Assembly (NCBI GenBank): GCA_014529385.2
Contig: CM043971.1
Location: forward strand, 33,003,209 to 33,067,208
Length of the DNA: 64,000 nucleotides
Source of the DNA: Adiantum capillus-veneris
Taxonomy: Eukaryota > Streptophyta > Polypodiopsida > Polypodiales > Pteridaceae
Direction: 5' to 3'
Shown here: piece by piece, positions 50,647 through 64,000 of the stretch
Position numbering within the stretch: position 1 is the stretch's first letter
Layout of the letters: each line of letters starts with the position of its first letter
Translations under genes and position numbers: made by a program
The notes under the pieces: generated by a model
What the model was told of the DNA's origin: nothing
What the model saw: only the letters and a program-made list of their open reading frames with translations
Database searches by the model: none

Positions 50647-51198
50647 ATGTTTGAGCCTTTGTCGAGGATTTGGTATCAATGCAAAAATTTATGCAGTACG
50701 AAGAATACATTGCTCACTGAGGATAGCCCTTTCAAGGGATGTATTAACCCAAAAGAAACTGCATATATCCCGAAAGTTTTCAAGGGAGGATGGAGGCCTG
50801 ACTACCTTCTTTGCAATGAGCTTCTACTATACCTTTCAAATCTAAATAATACATATGAAATTCAATCTATTATTTCACTCAATCGGTTAGGACAATCTCC
50901 AATCACAGAGTTTCATAGCCTATTTACAAAGTTTCAAGACATGATGGAAGAATGGTGCCTATTCGATGCTCAAGTTCTAAGTGAAGATCTTGACAACAAT
51001 TCAATTGAAGTGAAAAGTTCATCTTGTGCATCTTCACAACTACCATTGTACAATAACAAGCTAGATTATGTTCAAGAAAGTAGTACACTTCTTAAGCAAG
51101 GATCTAGCTATGTTGGCATCCAAGTTTGGTGTGCCAATATTGTCTTCAAACCAACTGAACTTGTTAAAATTGTCTCACAAAGCACAAAATTTGAGTGA
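50647..51198 (+). other. Unrecognised 183-codon open frame
   Basis: The translation is not low-complexity (FKGGWRPDYLLCNELLLYLSN, GQSPITEFHSLFTKFQDMMEEW). It has no motif that I can place and no membrane segment or signal peptide. An acidic, Ser-rich stretch follows the middle. With the frames at 49637-50120 it may be part of one decayed or spliced gene or transposon. Function unknown. Confidence 0.3.
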
Positions 51199-51984
51199 TC
51201 AACGTGCTATTGCTTATGCTACTAGCTTGAATATAATTGTGGTCATTTCATTAACGAAGTTAAAGCAAAAGCATACATATCAAAGTTACAAAAGACTTAT
51301 TTAAACTTATGGGTAGGATTCACTTTAGTTTTATCAAACGTTATGTAAAATATAATCAAATTATTATCTAATCTAGCATATTTGTTTTTGCAGGTGGAAG
51401 AAATCAACAATCAATAAGGGCTTGGCTGCTCTTTGACTTAATCACATGGGATGTTAACATACATTAAGAGTGGTGGAAATGTGTTGAGAAGAAGGAGATA
51501 TAAATGATTTTGGCCAAAACAATGTGCATAGAGGGGTTCAATTACATGAACCAAATATGTATACTTTTATATCTAATCAATTGGATGTTATTCAACCTTG
51601 TAAAACAAGTAAAAGAGTCACGGTGGCTTTCTAAAACAATAAGAAAGTGATGAAATCCTTATGTTGAGCTTAGTTGGAATCATTGTTCGAGAAAGGATTG
51701 CCTCACCTTAGCCTTGAGCTAGTTGAAAATTGAGACTAGCTAGTTGAATTAAACCATGGTAAAAGGGAAGAAAACTGGTGAGATATACATTTAAGACCAT
51801 TGAAATGCAACATGGTGATATATGTCCAGAATGGGGGAAACATATGCATCTCATTAAACAGAGTACAATGTCTAGCATTTTATTCAAAAAATGCATTCAC
51901 TTTCCTCGATGTTTGCATGCAATGGTTTGAGGTGTGTATTTGAAGCACTAATAGATTGCAGAGGACTCTCCGTATTATTGAGTT

Positions 51985-52240
51985 CACTACTAGCAAAATT
52001 TGGCACTAGGGATGCCTTTTTGCATCGCAAAAGTGACAAAAACCACGTCGCTATAGAACCGTCCCTTAAGTGATGTTTATAGCGACACCAAACCGTCTTA
52101 GAAGCGTCAAAAATTTGTGTCGTTTATGCAACAACCACCATTGCTTATGTGAATAATAATCATGTTTTTTTTGTGTCGTTTAAGCGAGGTACTATAAAAT
52201 ACGTCGCTTAAGCAACGCTATTCCGGTTTTTGTGTAGCAC
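51985..52240. mobile_element. Possible small CACTA-like non-autonomous element
   Basis: Begins CACTACTAGCAAAATTTGG, close to the CACTA-family terminal consensus. The other end, read in reverse, is GTGCTACACAAAAACCGG. The inside carries several subterminal-like repeats of a GTCGCTTAAGCGAC-type motif (CGTCGCTATAG, TAGCGACACC, GTGTCGTTTAAGCGAG, CGTCGCTTAAGCAACG). The termini match only partly and the 3-bp target duplication is not clear. Confidence 0.45.
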
Positions 52241-52289
52241 AAATTTGTCAGGCTCCCAAGAGCTCGACCATATATGTGCTTACTTATAA

Positions 52290-52294
<5 letters not shown>

Positions 52295-52368
<74 letters not shown>
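52295..52368. repeat. Compound microsatellite (CT)18(CA)19
   Basis: A CT run to 52330 passes directly into a CA run to 52368. It is immediately left of dispersed repeat copy A. Confidence 0.95.
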
Positions 52369-52369
<1 letters not shown>

Positions 52370-52372
<3 letters not shown>

Positions 52373-55300
52373 CATGTACAACTGCCTAGTTTTGTCCGGA
52401 CATTTCAATTGGCTAGGAATCTCCACTCCTTGCGTGGGATGATCTCCTTAAACTGGTAGTTGGCCTTGGGCTTCTAGTCCTCATAAAATTCCCCTCTTAG
52501 GGGGGCGTGAATTGTTTCTCCTCCTTGGGAAGCATACCATGCAATAAATCCTCCTCCCCCGCTCTCTGTGCAATACCCATCTATGTCACCACACTCTGCT
52601 CACGACCATTCTCGTACACACACACCATACAACCCCCCCCCCCCCCCTGTTTGGGTTAATGTGGCAGCTCTCGTTGAAGCATCCTCTATTGATAACACAG
52701 TGGCCGCAATTCGCTGTGAATATTACTCCTCAAAACATGTACCAGAATCGCTATTTATAAACCAGGTGAGTGTTTACCCCTCACTTAGCCTTTGGCGCTT
52801 GTTTTTTTTTGTGTGTGAGTGCATACAAAGTGAGCTCTTGTGAGTGCTTGAACTACTACGTACTGTGTTGCAACGAAGATGGTGGAACACAAGGACGCAT
52901 TTTAGGTTGGTTAAAAAGACTATGTTTTTTTGCAATACTCTGCAAAGAATGCTTGAACTTAGTAGGTTAATGGTGGTTACGTCCGTTTACTATTTGGATT
53001 AGTAGTTCGTCTGCGTCATCTCTTTGACATGGGTTTGTGCCACTGATTACTGGATTTTTTTCACCTTCTGGCTTGATAAAAATCCCACATTCATGATGTT
53101 TTGGCTCATGGTTAAGGATAATTTTGTACTAGCCATCTTTGCGCTGTATTTTTCTGGTTTTCTATCGAATACTCTATGTCCATGCTTTATGCTGTCGTAA
53201 AACTGGTGGGTTTGAAATCTTAGGGTGGTGTACTTTACCCGTGAAAAGTAGATGGTGGTTTTTGTACTACTAAACACCAAGGGGTGACTGATTATCTGAT
53301 TGACTCATACCGTGATGTTACTCTTGTTTTTTTCAAAAAACCGAAGCTCTTACCAAGCTACTAGTGTGGTAATGGGATTACCTTTGATATTGTAGCGTTT
53401 TTGGATTGCCCAAAGGGCTAAGTCCATAGTGATGTGTTCCCTTTTTGTTAGTGAAAAATGTCATATAATAAAATAAAAATAAAAAAAGTTTGATTGGTGG
53501 ATGTAGGAGTGAGCACTCATGAGAAGGTTAAGAGTGACAGTGAGTCAAGATTTTTTTCAAGATTATATTATTGAATGTGCTCGAAATTAGAGTATGGCTC
53601 CTCTTTTATCGTGCAAATTCCATGACCAAGTGTCCAGTTTGTAAAAAGTATAAAGGTTTTGGGTGATAGGTTTCTTAAGTTCGTGAATCGTGCACACTTA
53701 AGATAGAGATAATGTCAAGCGAATGATGGAGGGGGGCAGTAGTTAGTCCCGGGGAGGGGGGCAAATTGTTTCCCACTCGAAATAAAAAATCTTTAATCTT
53801 TAATCGCCTGTTGAGGTGCACTCTCTCATGTTGAGTAGTTTGCACCATATTTGGATGAGGTGCTTCTTATGTCGATCGTTGCCCTCGGTTTCATGAAGCC
53901 GGGGGATTCGGGGACGTATGCAAAGCATGAGTAGGAACAATATTAGCAGCAAATGAAGTTGTGCATGCAGGAGCACTAGGCAATGTGGCGGTGAATGGTC
54001 TGCGAGGGGTCCGAGCAGGAATGATTCATAGATGAAGGCGTACTATAATGACTGTTAAATTTATCAGTAGGAGAGAAGCCGAACCACTTTCTATCGATAC
54101 TAGGTGCAGTAGTAGCCGTTGTAGTAGTACCCTGCATTTCTAGCTGCATCAGACTCACTTCTTTAATGTTGTGCAGGCGCTGACATCGATCTTATACTTT
54201 ACGAGCATGCCTCATGACGATTCACGCAAGGGCTGAGCCTCCAGATTCTATAACAGGCAGTACCTATAACCTAATTGTTGCATTACCAAGAGTACGCCAA
54301 TGGATTATGGGGCAGCTGCCTTTGACTTCCAAGTTATGTTCTCTCGAGTCTCGGTGTAGTCTCCATTTCTAGAAAGGGGGACTTGGGCCTTGGCTAGAGC
54401 TGCCTGCTAATTCTACCAGTTTGTTGGTGTTGATGCTATTGATCCTATATAGCCATCCCTTTACCAGTGATCTTGCCTCTGATCCACACTTAAATGGGCG
54501 CCCTTGCCCCACGGTAATAAATTAGGACCTTCTACATCCGGAGGATCAATTTTCTGATTGCCTTTCTTTTCCTTGCTTAAAAGTCCCCTCTCACCCTTCT
54601 CTCTTTTGCGGTTTCTTCTTTCTCTCTTGTGGTTGTGCTTCTGTATCTCTCACATGAACACATGTGTCAATTTATAAAAGACAACTCAGAATCTTCGCAT
54701 TCTCATGCACTCTTCACCCAGACGTGTGTGAAGGTAAAGGTCGTTAACCATTGGTACCATGAGCACATGTAGTGGTTGATGAACACACGCCCACTTATTA
54801 GAGTTGCTTAAAAATTTGAATCATTCTGAATTTTCTCATGACCAATGCTTGTAGGCAAGCCTCGTGATTTTATCACTTGTTACTATTAAAGATTATTTTG
54901 CAGGCCACGTGATTTTATCACTTTTTTTGCTTCTTGTTAACATAAGCATAACTTGACTATATTGGCATACTAACTGTGATATGGAAGATTCCATATAAGA
55001 TTTGGCTTTGCCTAGCCAAGCTGGCTACTTTGAAGCTATCAATGGTATATTTTTTGGTTCTAAAGCTGTGGATTCGGAGACATTTTTATGACTTATGGTG
55101 CTTGGAGAAACAAACTAAAGTTAGGTTAAAAGTCTGGAAATATAATTTGAAAAATGAAAAAATTTGACCTATGGATTGCTTGGGGGATTATGACACCTGG
55201 ATCAGAAGGGGTTGTCGACTTCTGATCAAGAATCATATGTATGCTATTACTATAAATTTTAAAAAATGGGGCTAGATAGAAACCAATACCTATAATTAAT

Positions 55301-55697
55301 TTCATATTTAAAAAAAAAAGCTTCTCAAAACAACAGAGAACTGGAATACATAAACACTTTGGACAGTAGTTTTAAGTTGAAAAACTTGTAAGTTGGACAT
55401 GGATAACAACTGATATAGTCCATTGACACCTGTGAAACACATCCAAAACTAACGTATGTGTTGTCTTTTTTGGATTGATGCAGGTGAGTACTCTATCCTT
55501 TCTTGGAAATTTTTTGGCTTGAAGCAAATATTTGTCCGTGAACTGTACTGGCTCCTACTACGGTCTGGTAATTACTTCTTTGATTGGGTATTGTAATTTT
55601 ACATTAAAATGAGATCTTATTTGTATAGCCATGTACAAAGATAATTCTAAGACTGAGTTGTTTTTGTACTAATCATTGTCACTTTTCTAAAGCCAGT
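52370..55697. repeat. Dispersed repeat, copy A
   Basis: Stretches match 61147-63200 in the same order and orientation: GGTAGTTGGCCTTGGGCTTCTAG near 52455; the CTCAAAACATGTACCAGAATCG region near 52730; CCCCTCACTTAGCC near 52777; and 54960-55690 (TTGGCATACTAACTGTGATATGG onward). About 1.5 kb (about 53410-54945) has no counterpart in copy B and is probably an insertion. No coding domain was recognised. The repeat family is unknown. Confidence 0.7.
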
Positions 55698-55885
55698 TGT
55701 GTCAGGACAAGGGTCCTACGGGGCAAGGCCCAACCTAGGGGGTCAGGGACCTAGGCCAAGGCCGGTTGGACCAGTGCGGACTGGGGATCCGCTTAGGGCA
55801 AGTGCTAGGAGCTAGCCTATATAAGGGGCGGTAGGGAGGAGGATCCCAGGTTCAGTTACCCTAGGTCTTGTATTGGTATCAGAGC
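55698..55885 (+). mobile_element. LTR fragment with TATA box and tRNA-Met primer site
   Basis: Starts TGTGTCAGGACAAGG exactly where repeat copy A breaks off. It contains TATATAAGG at 55818 and is followed by TGGTATCAGAGC at 55874-55885, a perfect plant copia primer site. No second LTR was found to the right, so this is the 5' end of a truncated, TRIM-like or deleted copia-type element. Confidence 0.65.
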
Positions 55886-55935
55886 TCAGGGGAGGGAGGA
55901 GCTATGGAGGAGGAGGAAGCCTTGCACGGAAGCAT

Positions 55936-60267
<4,332 letters not shown>

Positions 60268-60832
60268 CTATGTATCATAGTTGGACTCGTCCAAATAATC
60301 CTCTTGTTCCCCAGAACATGAAGTATGTCCCCTAGCGTGTGAAGATGTTGCAACACGTGCCCGCTCCTCATCTATCCTCCTCCTCCTCTCTTCCAACAAG
60401 CTCAAGGTCTCTCTCGTAGCGAGTATCCTGCATTCATAAAAGTTACATTAAATTGATCAACAAATAAAAATTAACTTACAAATCATTTAAGCTTAAACGG
60501 ATAACTCAAAGTTACAAATATTACTCACAAAAAAAGTGTGTTGGTGGAAGGATGCACTGCAAGGCCCTGTATCCTAGTATGTCACCATCTCGGTCTCTGT
60601 TGGAGTTGAAGGTCAACCGTAATCTTTGGTCTGTTCAAAATAGATCCAAAGTTTTGGTTTGTTCTTATTCACATCATTCTGAAAACTATGCAGTGAAAAT
60701 CTATAAATATATACTTACAAAAGTGGCTATGAAGCCATCCTTGCCCATGCGACCCAAGTAGGATGTGTGGCCGCTCGCCACTCTAGCCCGTGCTGCCTCA
60801 TACATTGCATTCATTTTTTTAAATTTATATTT
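60268..60832 (-). pseudogene. Exon-like coding remnants, possibly CACTA/En-Spm-related
   Basis: Three minus-strand coding patches with splice-like borders. 60832-60737 reads MNAMYEAARARVASGHTSY, LGRMGKDGFIATF, then GTAAG. About 60604-60530 reads NRDRDGDILGYRALQCILPP, THFF, then GTGAG. About 60430-60270 follows TGCAG and reads RILATRETLSLLEERRRRID and ends DYLDESNYDT-stop. The last is a charged coiled-coil-like tail. The first two do not join in phase with the visible splice sites, so the gene is probably broken. Relation to plant En/Spm-type transposase proteins is a guess from general resemblance. Confidence 0.4.
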
Positions 60833-61126
60833 ACGTTACATTATATGTGAATACATAAGTCATTTAATTAGAAATTCAAATTGTAAATTGACATACTTTT
60901 TGTTGTGGGAATGCTACCTGTAATCACATCTCCCATCGAAAGTGGGTCAATGACTCCTCATGGAATCCCAGAGCTCTCTGATTTTAGGGGCCATAGCATA
61001 CTGCATGTCTGTGTTCACAACAAGAGGAAACTATGTACATTTGTATATAAAAATGCATGTATGTATGTGTTTATGTATCCGCATATACATGTATATATGC
61101 ATCTAAGTATATATGTATGTATGCAC

Positions 61127-61145
61127 GCACACACACACACACACA
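61127..61145. repeat. Microsatellite (AC)n at the left edge of repeat copy B
   Basis: Short AC run. Like the CA run at 52331-52368, it directly precedes the dispersed repeat. Confidence 0.85.
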
Positions 61146-61146
61146 T

Positions 61147-62866
61147 ACACATAGGTACAAGTACTATTGCCTGGTATTGGTCAAATTTCTCCCCGAAGAC
61201 ATTAGAAGACAAGGAACCTCCCCATCCTTCGTGGAATGTTCTCCCTAAATTGGTAGTTGCTCTTGGGATTTAGGCCTCATAAAAATCCCCTCCTAGGGGG
61301 GAGGTGAGTCTTTTCTTCTCCTTGGGAAGTAGGCTGCGCAAGTCCCTTCTCTCCCCACTCTTTGCGCAATGCCTACTACTCCTACTTCTCTATGTCAATG
61401 CACTCTGCTCTCGCTCACTCCTAACACATAAACAAACACCCCCCCTAGATTAAGGTTGGTGGTTGCCACTAGATTGTACTCTCCTTGTCATGATAATAGA
61501 TTGTTTACTTGAATATGGCTCCTTAAAACATGTACTGAATCGGGTATTTATAACCAAGTGAGGGATAATCTTTACCCCTCACTTAGCCTTGGCTCTTGTG
61601 TTTTCTGTGTGCGTACATTTTCACTTACAGCTTTTGAATAAAACCATATTACACCTCTGCCTTGGTGGAGCCCCTGCATAAATGATGTTCTGGCTCTTGT
61701 TTAAGGTTATTTTTTGACAAGACAATATGTCGCTTTAGTCTTCTGGTTTAGGGGTGCTATATCATACCCTTGAAAGGTAATGGTGGATTTGGTACTAGTA
61801 GACACAAGGAGCGATTGTTATGTGCACTTGGTGGTCTATTGACTGCATACCGTGAAGTAACTCTTGTTCCGTTTGATACCGAGCTCATAGCAAGCTACCA
61901 ACGTATTAATAGGTGCTACTTTTGATGTTATATACCAGGATGTGTTAGTGTTTTAACTTTGTTAAGGCCAGCTTGGCTAGATTTAGTAGGTTTTCATCTC
62001 ATTTGGCATACTAAGTGTGGTATGGTTGATTCCGTATGGGATTTGGTTTTGTTTAGCCAATTTGGTAACCTTAAAACTACCAATGGAATTTTTTGTTCTA
62101 AAGATGTTGATTCAGAGACTATTATGGCTTATGGTACTTGAAAAGGCTATACAAATTTGAGCTTGACAAATCTGGCAAAATAATTTGAAATTGATCTATG
62201 GGATAATATGGGGGTTAAGACACTTGGATCAGAAGGGGTGGTGGTCTTCTGATTAGAATCTTATGTATATTATTATCTATTTAAGGTCTAAAAAAATGGG
62301 GCTATATAGAAACCATACCTATAAGTACTTCCATAAATATTTGGGATGATAATTTTTTTTCCAAAACAATAAAGAACTAGAATACATAAACACTTTGGAC
62401 AATATTTTTTATTTGAAAAAGTTGTAAACTGGACATGGATAACAATTGATATTGTCCATTGGCACCTATAAAACACATCCAAGGCTAACGTATATGTTGT
62501 CTTGTTTAGATGGATGTAGGTGAGGACTCTATCCTTTCTTGGAAATTTTTTGGCTTGAAGCAAATGACTGTCCTTGACATCATTGGCTCTTACTAGTGCT
62601 TGGGATATACTTTTTAGATAAGCTATTGTATTTTTACACTAGAATGAGATCTCATACTTAATGGATTCAAAAAGATATTCATAATTCAAAGATTCCTCAA
62701 GAAAAATGAGATTAAAAGGTATTCATAATGGCTTCAAAAAATCAAAGGTTATACATAATTCAAAGATTCCCTCAAGAAAAACAAAAACGATACACTAGTC
62801 TATAGTGCGTGGCAACGAACAATGATGAAGCGCGTAGAAGTATTAATTGGGCAGGATGAATACAAC

Positions 62867-62914
<48 letters not shown>

Positions 62915-63200
62915 GACACTTTAAAGAGAAGAAAACGCTAAAGAGAAAATAAAAGAGAAGATAAACACCTCTTTATATGGACACAAAAGATCTTTAACTT
63001 TTGACTTCACATGTCTTTTGACTTTCCACCTTCTATGTCTTTTCATTTTCTAAACTCGCCCTTCACTTATGCACTTAATATGTTTTGAAAGAATTTTTAT
63101 TTTTCTGAGATTGGAGAGACCTAATAGCCATGTACATAAATAGTTATAAGACTGAGTTGTTTTTGTACTAATCATTGTCACTTGTTTAAAGCCAATCATC
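61147..63200. repeat. Dispersed repeat, copy B
   Basis: Counterpart of 52370-55697, ending in TAAAGCCAATC where copy A has TAAAGCCAGTT. It carries an extra segment at about 62660-63110, including a (GA)n run at 62870-62908, absent from copy A. Confidence 0.7.
62870..62908. repeat. Microsatellite (GA)n
   Basis: Simple GA run within the extra segment of repeat copy B. Confidence 0.93.
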
Positions 63201-64000
63201 TTTTGAGCTTAAAAGTTCATTTATGTCTTATTATGTAAGTCAAATTGCTACACACATGTTCTATACATAAGGTTTTTCAAACTCTTTGGGAAAACCAAGA
63301 CGTTAGCTTTGGAAACTAGCTTGAATCATAGTTCTAAGTTGGATCCACTGTTTATAGTTCCTTTTATGGTTGGCTGGTGTTAGGTGGTCCCTCTTTGGCT
63401 ATAGTTTTGGATACCTGCTCACGGCTATCATAGTCTCTGACTTTGCCGGCGTAAGGGTTGTAGGTCCAACCTACAGTACTTTTATTAACTTTCAAGATCA
63501 CAAACATTATAAACAGATTGCTCGCATGAGAGTCATTTACAACTCGGAGAAGCATACAAGAATTTTAGAATAAAATTATGTTTTACCTAAAGGACCATTC
63601 TCCAGAAAAAGCCTTGGTTGTTAGGACTAGACCTGTTTTTGCTCGACGTGCCAAAAGCATTGTTACTTCTTACTCTAAGTAATCCCTTGCTTACTAACAA
63701 TTTTTTCTATTGCAGAACCTTGCTCTTTCACAAGGCCTAGAATTAGCCTTTGAACCCCTCTCTGTGGCAACCTCCCTTGTCCTCAGATGTATTTGTAGTA
63801 TGGAGGCTTCTCAATTGATCTATGATTCGTCCTTGGCCATGTATAAAAAGCTATCTCACACATGCTATCTTTCAATGATTGGGTCAAGATTTTGGCTACC
63901 TTGGACAAAGACTCCAAATATGGGGTTGCTATGATTTCCCATTACATAGACCAACTACCTATAGTTTCTTTGCAATACCAACAAGAGCTTGCCATGTTCT
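63201..64000. other. Right edge, no gene recognised
   Basis: Short open frames at 63370-63573 and 63710-63934 (plus strand) have no recognisable motif. The stretch may continue into a feature beyond the window. Confidence 0.35.

Overview
This window is nuclear DNA of a land plant. It carries a pentatricopeptide-repeat (PPR) gene with a short GT-AG intron, an intron-rich DEAD-box RNA helicase of the plant RH20/RH30 type, Ty1-copia and Ty3-gypsy retrotransposons with plant-type primer sites (initiator tRNA-Met and tRNA-Asp), and many long CT/GA and CA/GT microsatellites. The dense nesting of elements suggests a large, repeat-rich genome. I cannot fix the lineage from sequence alone.

Layout. 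1-3599: the PPR gene on the plus strand (first exon 949-1074, then 1164-3599). 3600-7980: no intact gene; a decayed retroelement protease remnant near 5.0-5.2 kb and several microsatellites. 7981-13223: complete but decayed minus-strand copia element (Copia-1). 14624-20171: young plus-strand Tork/Tnt1-like copia element (Copia-2) with a perfect 5-bp target duplication. 21003-42695: a three-level nest. A Copia-1-family relic (pieces at 21003-21448 and 41771-42695) flanks a minus-strand gag-protease element with no reverse transcriptase (LTRs 21449-22403 and 40188-41147). That element is split by a minus-strand gypsy element (29942-38360) with nearly identical 1144-bp LTRs. 45726-48670: the minus-strand DEAD-box helicase gene, ten coding exons and a 5' UTR intron. 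49.6-51.3 kb: unrecognised open frames. 51985-52240: a possible small CACTA-like element. 52.4-55.7 kb and 61.1-63.2 kb: two diverged copies of one repeat, the first cut by an LTR/primer-site fragment next to a 127-bp CT tract. 60.27-60.83 kb: minus-strand coding remnants.

How the parts connect. Only the PPR protein (probably organellar RNA processing) and the RNA helicase look like functional cellular genes. The most striking relationship is between the helicase and the gag-protease element 4-25 kb away. Next to its 3' LTR the element carries spliced, rearranged pieces of the helicase mRNA: the start-codon region, part of the 3' UTR, and exons 6-9 joined without introns and lacking helicase motif IV. 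The same cassette recurs beyond the next LTR, so the element looks like a tandem LTR-internal-LTR-internal array that transduced a host gene. Its leader also carries an array of long palindromes centred on ACGCGT.
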